From Paulownia fortunei (taxonomy: Eukaryota; Streptophyta; Magnoliopsida; Lamiales; Paulowniaceae): DNA of 64,000 bases. The position numbers were made by a program, and so were the translations under genes. Location of the stretch: the NCBI GenBank assembly GCA_019321725.1, contig CM033108.1, positions 12,480,060-12,544,059 of the forward strand, given 5' to 3'. Positions 48,951-60,893 of this stretch are shown here, in pieces (position 1 is the first letter of the stretch; the number at the start of each line of letters is the position of its first letter). Below the pieces are notes generated by a model. That model was not told the DNA's origin. It worked only from the letters and a program-made list of their open reading frames with translations, and made no database searches.

Positions 48951-49496
48951 GGAGAGTGTATGCAATGACACAAGAACAAGCTGATGCAGATGCTTCCGTA
49001 GTCACAGGTACTATTTTAATTTTTGGGATACTTGCAATTGCATTAATAGATTCTGGATCTACGCATTCATTTGCATCATGTGCATTTGTGAGAAAATGGG
49101 CATTACACCAGATTTATTAAAAGTAAGGTACAGTGTGACTGTTCCATCTGGGGAGGAAATGGATTCCAACCAAATGTTAATGGTTTGTTCTATTCAGATT
49201 AGTGATAGGACTCTCTATGCAGATCTTGTTGTTTTATCGATGCCAAATTTTAAGGTTATTTTGGGTATGGATTGGCTTACCAAATATCATGCAACAATTG
49301 ATTGTAACAAGAAGATTGTGATTTTTCAGCCACCTGGGGAAGAACAGTTTATATTTAATGGTATCTCATTCTTACAGTCCTTACCAATTATATCTGCTTG
49401 AAAGCTCAAAAGATGTTGAATAAAGATTGTGTTGGGTATTTGGCAAGTGTTCTGGATACCTCAATTGAAACATAATTAAAGCCAGAAAATGTAGAT
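48951..49496 (+). pseudogene. gypsy-3 protease
   Basis: Aspartic protease region: IALIDSGSTHSFAS at about 49039-49080 holds the catalytic DSG. The frame shifts at about 49080-49110 to the next segment (VILGMDWL at about 49257-49280), which is the conserved second half of the retropepsin fold. It ends with a stop near 49399. The protease cleaves the polyprotein during particle maturation. Confidence 0.85.
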
Positions 49497-50370
49497 GTGG
49501 TTCAAGAATTTGTTGAGGTATTTCCAGATGATTTATCGGGACTACCACCGAATCGAGAGATCGAATTTGTGATTGATGTTATGCCAGGAACTACTTCTAT
49601 TTCTAAAGCACCATACCGAATGGCACCAATAGAATTGAAAGAATTAAAAGTTCAATTGCAAGAATTACTTGATAAGGGTTTTATTCGCCCTAGTTACTCT
49701 CCTTGGGGAGCACCTGTATTGTTTGTGAAAAAGAAAGATGGTACATTGGGTTGTGCATTGATTATAGAGAGTTGAATAAGATAACAATCAAGAATAAGTA
49801 TCCACTCCCAAGAATAGATGATTTGTTTGATCAATTGCAGGGAGCATCTGTATTTTCTAAGATTGATTTGTGTTCTGGGTATCATCAATTGAAGATCAAG
49901 GAAGAAGACATACCAAAGACTGCATTCCGAACAAGGTATGAACATTATGAATTTCTAGTGATGCCTTTCGATTTAACCAATGCCCCTACAGCTTTTATGG
50001 ATCTAATGAATAGGGTGTTCAAGCAATATCTCGATAAATTTGTGATTATGTTTATTGATGACATCCTAATTTATTCACGTGATAAAGAAGAGCACAAAGA
50101 ACATTTGAAGATTGTGTTGCAAGTTCTTAAAGAAAAATAGTTGTATGCTAAATTCAAGAAGTGTGAGTTTTGGCTTGAACAAGTGGTATTCCTAGGTCAT
50201 GTCGTATCAAAGGATGGTATTTCTGTTGATCCGAGCAAAGTAGAAGCTGTCATTAAGTGGCCAACACCAACAAATGTATCAGAAGTAAGGAGTTTCTTGG
50301 GATTAGCAGGGTACTATCGACGATTTGTTCAGGGGTTTTCAAAGATAGCAACTCAATGACAATGTGACAA
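49497..50370 (+). pseudogene. gypsy-3 reverse transcriptase
   Basis: RT in three frames: fingers with [12 protein letters not shown] and [16 protein letters not shown] (49610-49725); a shift near 49755; [11 protein letters not shown] (about 49754-49790); [13 protein letters not shown] (about 49856-49895); the catalytic FIDD at 50051-50062; then a TAG at 50138-50140 replacing a Gln codon (likely CAG to TAG); [10 protein letters not shown] and [13 protein letters not shown] beyond it (50193-50330). All catalytic residues are kept. A TGA and a shift at about 50357-50364 separate it from RNase H. Confidence 0.9.
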
Positions 50371-50830
50371 GAAAGAATGTGAAGTTCTTGTGGACCAATG
50401 CTTGTGAAAGAAGTTTTGAAGAACTGAAACAAAAATTGACTACAGCTCCTGTTCTTACCATTCCAACTGGAATTGGTGGATTCGTGGTGTATAGCGACGC
50501 TTCAAAAAATGGTTTGGGTGCTGTTTTGATGCAAAATGGGAAGGTTATTGCCTATGCTTCAAGGCAATTGAAGGAATATGAAAAGAATTATCTAACCCAT
50601 GATTTGGAACTTGCTGTAGTGGTTTTTGCCTTGAAAATTTGGAGACATTATTTGTATGGTGAGAAGTGTGAGATATACACAGATCATAAGAGTTTGAAGT
50701 ACTTCTTTACCAAAAAGAGTTGAATATGAGACAAAGAAGATGGTTAGAACTTGTGAAGGATTATGATTGTGTGATTAACTATCATCCTGGTAAAGCGAAT
50801 GTGGTTGCAGATGCATTGAGCAGAAAATCC
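50364..50830 (+). pseudogene. gypsy-3 RNase H
   Basis: Standard gypsy RNase [15 protein letters not shown] (about 50489-50530) with the first catalytic Asp, a Glu-containing [19 protein letters not shown] region (about 50600-50655) and [12 protein letters not shown] (about 50675-50710). A one-base shift after 50715 leads into [14 protein letters not shown] and ADALSRK (about 50726-50828), the usual link to integrase. Confidence 0.9.
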
Positions 50831-52400
50831 ACGTCTTCCTTTTTTGTTATACAAAAGTCAATATTACTGAATTTGCAGAGATTAGAGCTTGAAATTGTAC
50901 CTAAAGGGAAAAAGTGTTTGTTGTTAGCTTTAGTGTTGAGACCTGTACTTCAAGATAGAATTAGAGAAGGTCAAAAGGTGGACACACATTTGTGTAGATT
51001 GAAAAGAATGATTGAGGTTGGAAAGAGGCCAAACTTCTCTATTACTGATGATGGGATTATTCGATATAAAGGGAGACTGTGTGTACCGTTTGACAAGGCC
51101 ATGAAAGGAGATATTTTAGAAGAAGCTCATACTACTCCTTACTCAGTACACCCAGGTAGCACAAAAATGTATAAGGACTTACAACAACATTATGGTGGCC
51201 TAAAATGAAGAGAAATATAGAAAAATTTATGGCTGAATGTCTAACTTGTCAACAAGTTAAGATTAAACATCAAAGACTATCAGGGTTGTTGAAGCCTTTG
51301 TTGATTCCAGAGTGGAAATGGGAGCACATTACAATGGACTTTGTGGTTGGATTACCTAGAACACAAAAGGGGTATAATTCCATATGGGTGATTGTTGATA
51401 GATTAACTAATCAACCCATTTTCTTCCAGTAAAATCCACATACAATATGGACCAGTATGCTCAACTATATATTAAAGAGATAGTTAGGTTACATGGGGTG
51501 CCCATTTCAATAGTGTCTGATAGAGATCCTAAGTTTACATCTACATTTTGGAAGAGCTTACACAGTGCCATGGGAACAAAACTTGCATTCAGTACAACAT
51601 TTCATCCACAAAGTGACGGGCAATCAGAAAGGGTTATTCAGATATTAGAGATATGTTAAGAGCTTGTGTGCTAGATTTTCAAGGAGTTGGGATGCAAAAC
51701 TTCCATTAGTGGAGTTTACTTATAATAATAGCTACCAATCAACAATTGGAATGCCGCTTTATGAAGCATTGTATGGAAGGAAATGTAGATCTCCAGTTCA
51801 TTGGGATGAAGTTAGAGAACGAAGCCTACTTGGTCCAGAAATAGTTCAACATACCGCTAAGGTAGTGGAGAAGATACGAGAGAGAATGAAGATTGCGTAG
51901 AGTAGACAGAAAAGTTATGCAGATAAATGGAGAAAAGATCTAGAGTTTGCCATTGGGGATCATGTGTTCTTAAAAATAGCTCCTATGAAAGGTGTTATGA
52001 GATTTAGAAAGAAAGGAAAACTCAGTCCGAGGTATGTCGGCCTATTTGAGATTCTCGAAAGAGTTGGTGATAAAGCTTATAGAGTGGCCTTACCTCTATC
52101 ATTATCTACTGTTCACAATGTTTTCCATGTGTCTATGTTGAGAAAGTACATTTCAAACCCTTCTCATGTGTTAAATTATAAACCGTTGGAATTGACTCAT
52201 GATTTAGCCTATGAAGAGAAACTAGTGCAAATTCTAGATCAGAAGGAAAAAGAGTTGAGAACGAAAAAGATTTGACTTGTTAAAGTATTATGGAGGAATC
52301 ATTCTGTAGAAGAGGCCACATGGGAAAGAGAAGAAGAAATGCAGAGCAAGTATCCGGAATTATTTAGTACATCAAATTTCGAGGACGAAATTTTTATAAG
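50831..52400 (+). pseudogene. gypsy-3 integrase with chromodomain
   Basis: Integrase: the HHCC zinc region runs from [11 protein letters not shown] (about 51128) to CLTCQQVK (about 51238), with a shift at about 51203. The core reads ITMDFVVGLPR (first Asp, about 51328), VSDRDPKFTS (second Asp, about 51507) and DGQSERVIQ (Glu, about 51616). Shifts at about 51430 and 51655 and a TAG at 51898-51900 (Gln codon) disrupt it. The C-terminus has the SPRYVGLFEIL and HNVFHVSMLRKYI segments (52020-52155) and a chromodomain (about 52215-52370: LVQILDQKEKEL, stop, LVKVLWRNHSVEEATWE). Chromodomains guide integration to marked chromatin in chromoviruses. Confidence 0.9.
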
Positions 52401-52411
52401 GAAGAAAGAAT
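52400..52411 (+). other. gypsy-3 polypurine tract
   Basis: AGGAAGAAAGAA/T directly before the 3' LTR start at 52412; upstream GAGGACGAAATTTTTAT is conserved with gypsy-1 near 8973-8988. It is the plus-strand primer. Confidence 0.75.
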
Positions 52412-54719
52412 TGTAATGCCCAATTTTCAATTCTCTCCTACATAGCCAATAATAAGCATTTTGTATGAATATGCATCTAATCAATGTACATTATTGAATT
52501 ATGGCATACAAATAGTATGATTGCACGAACATGAATAATTGTTATTATATGCTTCAGTTATGATTTAACATGCATTAGTACATGAAATATGAGATCAAAC
52601 TTTCATTTCTTGATTTAACATATTCTTTAAGTGCCCTTTTGGCAGTGAAAAGCTCGGTATCTCGATTAAGAAAGATTGATGTGTTGAATGGCCATAAAAT
52701 GAATTATTTGTATTGCTCCATACTAGTTATATGATAAAGTGATTAATTGTCTAAATATTTACTTGAAATATGTTACATTGGCTAAGAACTAAAAGTATGC
52801 ACAATGGTGCAATTTGATTGGTTGATTGACTAGGTTGCATAAAACCATTCTAAACCGCATTGCACTTGATTATAATACCAAAGCATCAATTTTTGTCATC
52901 TCCTTAGCCCATGAACGTGGCTTTTGGTATGAGAAGACACCAAGCATGATGCAACCAATCATCACCCTCCACTTACCTCTCTTTGAAAGGTCAAATAAAT
53001 CATTTTCATCCATTTTCTTGTGGAAGCACCTCAAAAATGACCAGCCCTTATTCTCCTAAGTTTCTCCCAAATTTTTACACTCTCATACTCACAAAAGTTG
53101 AATTTAATCCATATGAATCCATAGAACACAAGCTTAGAACAAGTTTCCATCATTTTAAGCTTGAAAACTGTTGATTTTGAAGCCTAAATCCAACTTAATC
53201 AAGGTATATTCTTTTTCAATATTTCTTATGATGAATTTGTAGTATCTTGGATGGTTACATGTTTTAGTATGCTTTGTATGATTGAAAACTTAAGTAAGTT
53301 ACACTTGAAGCCAAAACCAAGCTAGTTAAGCTAATTTTTAGCAAAATTGATAGTCTAGTGAAATTGTTTAATTTACTTGTTTCTATTGATTTTGTAATGC
53401 TTATATTGTGTTTGGAAGTTTCTTTGAATGATTGAAAACAATAGCAATTAGTTTGCTTAATTGAAGGTTATAATCAATTTAAGTTAAAATCAAGTTTACG
53501 TCATTTTAATTCGGATTGTGTTCATATTTTAGGGGCTACCCTAATAATTATTTTTGAATTTTTAGTTATTTAACGGCTGCCCTAATGTTTAATGTCTTGA
53601 ATTAGTAGGAAAATATGGAGTATGCATTGTTTTTAAGGTTATGTAATTGATATGTAATTCTTTACAAAAGATTGAAAAGTGTATATAAACTTTAACTAGA
53701 ATAGACTAAATGATTTATAAAAAGGATATTAAATGGTACATGATTTGATTATGTTAGGCCTTTAACACATCCTATCTTCTAAAGAGATTGGCCATTTCAC
53801 CTAGCACAAAGTGAACTTGAGGTAAGTTGAAACTTTCATTTGGTGTATCACAAGAATCATATAATGTTTGTTCATGTTTTAATGTGATTGTTGTTGTTTG
53901 TCAAATGATGTAATGGTTGATGCATTTATAGTATGAAGCATGACACTATTAAGAGTATAATGAGGTTTTTGAAAAGGAAGTATGGTACTTGATTGATGGT
54001 CGGGTAGACAAGGGACGCGGAAGGGACCGACGGACCCAACAAATGGTGGCAAATACTTGAGGTTGAAAAATTGGTATAGGAAAGCCACAATGAATAAGAT
54101 AGAATACGGCTAATAACTGAGGTTGAAAGACCAAGTATGGAAACCCTCGTATTAGTTCTCTTATTGGCCAATCATTATGAACAGGTTTCGAAAACTATGG
54201 TCTATCACTATTAGTTAGGTACCACACTTCAAGGGCCCTAAAGAATGATTTATGAATGAAAGTTATTAAATAGAATATTGCATTTAATGATTTATGAGAT
54301 TTGCATATATGTTATTTGTTATTGCATCAGTTTTATCTTACTGAGCCTTTAGCTCATTAGATTCATGTGATGCAGTGGAAATGTACAGGTTTAGAGATTG
54401 ACTGAGTCTCTAGAGCGGCCGGACAGAGATTTGTTCATATGCCATGCTTCAACCTGTTTTGTAGTTTATTTTGAAAACTCTATTTTATTTTTAAATAAGC
54501 CGCTCTGTTTTGGTTTTGTAAACAGATGTACTCAGTTTTGATATATGTATATGGTGTGTTTAAAATGATTCAAGTTCTTTCTCTTATAGCTAAAAATGGG
54601 AACTTTTATAAAAAAAAAAAAAAAAACACCATAACTCTAGTAAAGATGAAAAATTAACATTTCTTGGCTTAACTGTATCAGCTTGTTTAGGCTCTGCAGT
54701 TAGGTTAAGGGGTGTTACA
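52412..54719 (+). repeat. gypsy-3 3' LTR
   Basis: TGTAATGCCC to GGGGTGTTACA. Colinear over its full length with the 5' LTR; in the first ~1.15 kb I count about 23 substitutions and about 7 indels by hand. It keeps the TATA motif (53680-53691) and the poly-A run (about 54610-54626). Confidence 0.95.
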
Positions 54720-55884
54720 AACTATGTGCATACTTGAAAAAAAAAGTAAATATTAGAATTTGTACGTTTGTTTATGTGTTTAAACATCAAATTTTGGTTT
54801 TATTTATTTTATGAGGTCTTGTGAATCTTGATGCACTAAGTAGTTTGTTGAGTTAAATTTAATTATTTAGAGATAGTTTATAAGGTCTAATTATTTCCTA
54901 AATGATCTCACCAATCTCTAGAACTTGTTTGATCACTAGTCGAGGCAAAATTCTAGGTGGCATAATATTAGAGAAATGATTTTAGCTATTTTTGGACCGT
55001 TTGAGCCTTTGAAATCAACCTATACTTGAATTATTTCCTAGTGTCCCCTCTTGAGCTTATTGAATCAATTATTTGGACATCCTATACACATTATCGAGCT
55101 TAAAAAAATATCCAATATTTTACCCTTTTTCATCTCATTTACACAATCATTATTGAATGAATTATTGTATTCAAAAAACAAAAAAGAAAAAAGAAGAAGA
55201 TGAAGATGAAGCACAAATAAAAAGAAGAAAAGGTTGAAAAAAGATGAAAATGAAGAGATTATGAATTGAGGTGTATGATTTGAACTTCCAAAAATAAATA
55301 AACCCCCATTGAATACAACAAAAGAAATAAGTTTGGGGGTAGTCTAAGATCATAAAGAAGAAAAATAGGATGTTCAATAAAGAAAAATGAAGGGATTGAT
55401 GAAGAAGTTGGTACTTGTTCAAAATGGTTCTAGCATCATTATGTAAAATGGACAATTTTTAGCTACAATTTTCCATATTTCTCCACCATTACCCAAGCCT
55501 CACAATACAAGCTTTGGAAATCCTTTTGATCTTTGATGCCATGATCTACCTATATTAGTGGAGACTAGTGTGAAAAATAAGCCTATGGAGTTTGGTATGT
55601 ACTTCAAAAGTGGAATAGATATGAGTCGTTGGCTTTATAAACCTATCTGAATGATAAATGAAAGTTGATAAACTACTACTTTTACACACACACACAAGAC
55701 CATGAAGTTAAGTGAAACCAATATGCATGTTAACATGTGAACTTGGTATATTTTTTCTAATATTTTGAGATGAGAGGTTAGAAAAATCTTTCTTGACTTT
55801 GGTAACCTGATTCATAGGGAGATTGTCATGAGAATTTCATGTTTGATGCTTGAAGACAAGCAAATCTTCAAGTTTGGGGATATT
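54720..55884 (+). other. athila-2 3' UTR, second part
   Basis: No gene. A purine-rich stretch (about 55175-55260, AAGAAGATGAAGATGAAG-like) and AAGTTTGGGGGTAG at about 55328-55341 are followed by a second AAGTTTGGGGATAT at about 55869-55883, directly before the LTR. Parts match athila-1 and athila-3 (GTGGAGA...TATGGA around 55556-55590). Confidence 0.65.
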
Positions 55885-57490
55885 TGATAAGTTGGTTTTA
55901 TACTAACAATTCATATACCTTTTGATCAATATTTGATTTGTTTTCAAGTGTTTGTGTTACTTTTTATACATTTAATGTGAAATCTTGTAGGTAATGACAA
56001 TAAGAGAAGAAAATGGAAAGAAATAAAAAACTTGGTTGAAATGTTGAAGAATTTGAGTTGTGGTGCCACTGATGGTAGTTTTGGTATTTCAATCATAACT
56101 CTCAGTAAATATTTCAAATAAACTTGATTCTTGATCCATTTGTAATCCAAAAGATAGATATACAACTTCTATGTTTACCATAAAATCCAATTCGATCGAT
56201 TTCAATGAGAAAAATTGAGTTTAAGAGTCAATAATGGGCTGAATTTTCTAGGATGACACATCTTGGTATTTCCCACATAACTCTCTCCAAAAAAAGTCAT
56301 ATTTAATTGATTCAAGTTCCACTAGAAAAAAAACACATAGACCTACAATTCATATCAGATACCAAAATCTAGTTTAGCCTATAAAGTGGTGAAAAATCAA
56401 ATGAAAAAGGCTATAAGCACTGCAGAAACTAATACTGGGCAGCAAGTGCAGCGCCTAGGTGCTGTACACACTGTTTTGGACAGACAAGGCGCTGCCGGGT
56501 GTACAAGTAAGGTCAAAATGGGCATTTTGCCCTCTTTAGGGCATTTCCCATCTATTTTGAGGGATTCCAAAAGCCTCCAAAATAAGTTTTAATGAGGAGA
56601 AAAGTGAGAAGAAGCCAAGAAAACAAAGGAGAACAAGGAGACTTGGAGAGAAGAAGGCCATTCTTAGAGATAGGCCATTCTTAGAGATAAGAAAAGCTTC
56701 AACCATTACTTCCACTTCACAAATTGGTGAACAATTTTCATGTTATTTCTTATGTATTTGTTGAAGTTATATTCATACATGAACAACTAAACTTTTCTTT
56801 CTAGAGGATGATGTAACCTTATTTGAACCTATATTTTGAATTCAAAATAATATTAGTTCAAGTTATTCATCTTGTTTGTGTTATCTTGTTTAATATTTCA
56901 TCTTGATTAATTGGTCACTAATTGAGATTGTTTGACGTATGAGATTCAACACTCGAGAGAGGGAAGATTATACATGATCATAGGGATAACACAACCTAAG
57001 AATCATAGAGTTGAGAAGCTTATGAAACCTTTGAAATTTTAAAAAAGAATTTATTGAACTTTTGTAGAGTTTTACTCTTGAATTTTTATAGAGATATCAA
57101 AATTCATGTTAGAACCTATAGTCAATTCGCCACTCGAGAGAGGGAATTGATGAGCTTAGGAATTCTTAACTTATATGTGTTGTTGACTTGAATTGGTATA
57201 TTTTGAAAGGAAGAACATAAGTGATAATTAGGTGAGTAATTCCTCTAGAATTTCTTGCTCATAAGGTGTTTGTTGAATTGCTTTTAAAAACTCCATTCTT
57301 GTCTATGCATTTTTATCTTACTTTACTTTGTTTACCAATCATCACTCGATTTTCTAGATAAAATTAGGACTATTTGAACTATGGTAATTAATGCAATTTG
57401 TGATTACAATCCTTGTGGATACGATATTCAACTCATCATTATATTAAAACTTGACACCGTGCACTTGCGGTTTGCATAATTTTCACGAAT
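55885..57490 (+). repeat. athila-2 3' LTR
   Basis: Starts TGATAAGTTG after the polypurine tract. It shares with athila-1 its start and its end (CTTGACACCGTGCACTTGCGG at about 57449). A GC-rich patch at about 56410-56500 contains the near-palindrome CAGCGCCTAGGTGCTG. The right end, about 1.6 kb in, is cut by solo-3. Confidence 0.75.
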
Positions 57491-59948
57491 AGTGATATAC
57501 AGGATAAAGTCACTAATATAATACAATACTCTATAAAATCGAAAGCACAACCCACAAAATAGCCAAACAAGTTGTTATCTACATATATTGATCTTTGAAA
57601 GCCTGTATGAGCTCCACTGCAAGCCAAGTAAACCAGAGGTTTCAAGTCTCGCCATTCTTACCTACAATGCATGAACTACACGAATTAATACTTAATAAGT
57701 AAAAATCATACAAGTCAAGAGTATGATATAAAATCTCATGCAACTCATCTCTAAGATGTGACGCTAGAACTATGTCATATTTTATTACTCAAGAAAACAA
57801 AGAGTTTTGATTCAAAATTACTTCATTTAATAGGGCCCTAGACCTACCTACAATGTATCGAAAAGAGCTCTGCATTATCAATAATCAAATTGCCAATAAT
57901 AGATTGATATAGTCGAGTGGACCATCCTCCCATGACCCCCAAAGGTACACCCACTATCTTCCCCTATGATCACCCGAGAAGTTTTCCATATGAAATGGTG
58001 TATTCAATATGAAATACAAGTCATCTTGTTCTTAGCATGTTTTAAGAATCATAAGCCTCTTAAGGTACATAATATACTTTTCATCAAATCAGTTTAAATA
58101 TCATCAACACATTAGATATAAATACATTTTATGTACTATGTTCACGCCTTGCAGTTATAAATGGATCTTTACTTATCTTTCACTTGGTTGGTGGCTTAGT
58201 CTAGATTTGTTTAGTGTTTCTCTCCAACCTTAAATGAAAAATAGCCTATAATATTACCCAACATTAAGAAAAATTCCCAATTTGGCAAGTTGAAAGCACA
58301 GAATCTCATATTAAGACCTTAAACACCAAACTATCTAGGTAATAAAATTTTTACAAACTATTTATAAACTAGAACCCAATATAGTCCCTCAAATACCTTA
58401 ATTTCTCATCTTAGATATAAGTAAACATCATGTAATTTAAGTATTATAATTCTAATAGAAGGTACCTAATTGTTAGAACTCAATTGCAACATGTTTAGAT
58501 TGAAATATGCTAAGTTATCAAATGGGACAGTATCACATTTTCATATTTTTGTGCTGTCTAATTTAGTTGCATGATAATTTTGACATCCTTAAACATATCC
58601 AATCACTCCTAAATTTTTACCACACTTAGTTAATATTAGGTAAATGTAACAATTTTATACAAGTTTCGAAAATCAATGATTTACCTCAACAAAACCAGCC
58701 CCATTATCACAGCATAAAAACAGCAAGTTCTATAATGATAGTTTTGAGTGTCTTTTCAAGTATCAAACCATATTTCAGTTTCTAACCTCTCCAAACTTAC
58801 ATACATCAACTAAACTCATATATAAACACCTATATGGTAAAATATATAGGTTTTAATTAAGTTATTATACATATATAAAGCTTTTAAAGACTAAAAAATT
58901 AGCAAGCATATATTTTCTGTCCCTAGTGATTTCTATTGTGATTTTACAACTACAAATCCTTCTTTTTGTGAATTATAATGCCATACATAACATCCTAAAA
59001 TGATTATAAACAATAATAGAAGCTTTAGAAATCATAAACCTTCAAACAATTCAAGAACTGAAATCAAAAACTTGAGTTAAGCTCACCTATGCATAATTTG
59101 AAGCTCTACTTGCTCCTCCTTACTTCCCTTGCTTCCTTCAATTTTTCTTTACTTGGAATCTCTTGAGAGAAACTTCTAAAATTCAATATGGAGGTTTGGA
59201 AGGCAAAACAGCTCAGAAAATAACTTTTGGTTGTGGTTCAATGCTTAGAAATGAGTAGCTTGAGGTGTCATCACATGAGGTGTCAAAGCATAAGATGGCA
59301 ACACTTATGATATGAAAGCATGAGGTTTTAAGCACTAGTTCAACCATGAGGTGTCAAACATGAGGTATTATGTAAGAAGTGTTCAACTATGAGGTGTTCA
59401 AATATGATATTATATTTACTTATTTTAATTTTTGTACTATTGGATAATAAATTCTACCCTAATTTCTTAACCATTCATTCGATCTCTAAATCGATTAACA
59501 TCCAATTTTTAAATAATTGTTTAGTTTGTATTTCTACAAACATATGCACATATGGACCTTGTAATTTGATACTTAAATCACATTATATCATGTCCAATGT
59601 CCTGGGTATGTTAATTTATGGATGTATACTTTTAAAGCACCTTAATCTAATTGAATCGAATCATATAAGCTTAGTAGTAACACCTTTTAACACTTCCAAA
59701 ATAATAACATGTAACCTATGATTATCCAATATATTGACCAATATATTTTTTTTTCTTATCTAAATGTAGAATTACTTAATTAGGTTATAAGATCTCAATC
59801 ACTAACATCATGTAATAGCATTAGAGGTCTAATGATTAAGAATACTATATAAGGAGCTATGTAAATGTTAATGCAAATTAGCATATAAGTAGCTCGTAAT
59901 GCATTAATCATATTGGTTAAATGAATAGTGTGAGACTTGAGTATTACA
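57491..59948 (-). repeat. solo-3: truncated reverse-strand gypsy LTR (solo-1 subfamily)
   Basis: Closely follows solo-1 from about 10083 to 12868: the left edge GTGATATACAGGATAAAGTC is the same as at 10081-10100, and the right end GTATTACA at 59948 is the LTR start on the reverse strand. The last ~230 bp of the LTR (plus-strand left) are missing, so it was truncated, and no target duplication can be tested. No gene; the frame 59389-59721 is not coding. Confidence 0.8.
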
Positions 59949-60119
59949 TCTGATTACGCGAACCCTACAAAAACAACATAAATGCCAATTATCTAAGAGG
60001 AAAAAGGCCTAGTTGTATTTCAATCAAGCCCTTTCCAAGAGCCATCACCAAAAGCTTCTTTTTCTTAACTCTTGGAGAAGAGCAAGGTTGTGTCAAATTC
60101 TATGGTAGATAAGGAGAAC

Positions 60120-60560
60120 ATCCTCTATAACAAAAAAAATTAGAGGAGTGCGAAACTATTGAAAAGGATAATGTCATCTTGCAAGAGAAGACACCTCAAG
60201 TACTTACCAATTCAGGGAGTTTCATTATCCCTTATTAAATTGGAGACTCTACTTGTGAAATAACATTATGTGATCTAGATGCAAGCATTAATTCAATATC
60301 ATTTTCTAATTTAAAAAAGCATACATTAGAGGAAGCAAAGCCTATTAGGGTGATTCAAAATATGCTTCAGAATGGTGACCAATTCTTGAGCTCTATAGAT
60401 TTTTTCATCTTTAATATGGAAAAAGATAGGTAAATATTTACCATGTTTGGAAAACTATTCACGGTAATAGGGGATACACTTGTTGATGTCCAAATAGCCT
60501 TGATGTAATTTTAGATCATCCTCGCCTTACATAAAGGATCGCCTACACTCTTAGAGCATA
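60120..60560 (+). pseudogene. athila-3 protease remnant
   Basis: Decayed Athila-type protease: GDSTCEITLCDLDASIN at about 60238-60290, where the usual DLG motif is DLD, then LKKHTLEEAKPIRV, FFIFNMEKDR and DTLVDVQ (about 60475-60498) matching the conserved order of the family. Stops occur at about 60235 and 60430. There is no continuation into RT. Confidence 0.7.
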
Positions 60561-60645
60561 CAAAGGCGTGGCATGATAGATGCTTATTCTTAGATTTGGG
60601 ATGAGCAAAAATGATAGTCAGGCTAACGACTATAAATAAATGCTT

Positions 60646-60662
60646 CTTGGAGGCAACCCAAG
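60646..60662 (+). other. Stem-loop after athila-3 pol
   Basis: CTTGG-AGGCAAC-CCAAG, a 5-bp stem with a 7-base loop, in the same context (GCTTCTTGG...AACCCAAG) as athila-2 45226-45243. Upstream GCTAACGACTATAAATAAAT is also conserved in type. Confidence 0.6.
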
Positions 60663-60893
60663 GCTTTCATTCCTTCACTTTTGAATAATTTCTTAGTTAG
60701 TTTTATATGTATATTTCCTTTATAGATTTAGGCATGTATAGTTTCTTTTTTTTAGCTATTGCATTTCTTTGTTGATGTTTGTGTTCTCACTTTCATTACT
60801 TTCACCTATGTTCTTTCATGTCTCATTTTTCTTATGTAGATGGACATCTCTTTGTGATCTGTGTGGATCTCCCATGGACTCCACGGGCATTAT

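Larger units (their letters stand above)
45481..54719 (+). mobile_element. gypsy-3: complete Tekay/Del-type chromovirus in athila-2
   Basis: 9,239 bp with identical 5-bp flanks AACTA (45476-45480 and 54720-54724). The LTRs are 2,301 bp (45481-47781) and 2,308 bp (52412-54719) and are closely similar; by hand reading about 2% of positions differ plus several small indels. It has a tRNA-Met primer site, gag, protease, RT, RNase H, integrase with chromodomain and a polypurine tract. RT of the FIDDILIYS type and a C-terminal chromodomain place it among chromoviruses, and the >2-kb LTR with tRNA-Met priming fits Tekay/Del. Stops and frameshifts in gag and pol make it non-autonomous. It is the youngest element in the window. 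Confidence 0.95.
42567..57490 (+). mobile_element. athila-2: Athila-like Ty3/gypsy, 5' truncated, split by gypsy-3
   Basis: The left edge is in the RT N-terminus, so the 5' LTR, gag and protease are missing. Present parts: pol (42567 to about 45180), a post-pol non-coding region with a conserved stem-loop (45181-45480), gypsy-3 (45481-54719), the rest of the 3' UTR (54720-55884) and a 3' LTR (55885 to about 57490). The pol sequence, with FMDDFSV in RT and a GIDFM integrase start, belongs to the Athila/Tat branch by family knowledge. No envelope-like open frame, which some Athila elements carry after pol, can be seen. The LTR is cut off by solo-3. Confidence 0.85.

Noticed and set aside
54720..55884. 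Envelope-like gene in athila-2
   Set aside because: No open frame of useful length and no signal peptide or membrane segment on the forward strand.
59389..59721. 110-codon open frame
   Set aside because: It lies inside the truncated LTR solo-3; the equivalent parts of solo-1 and gypsy-2 are not open.
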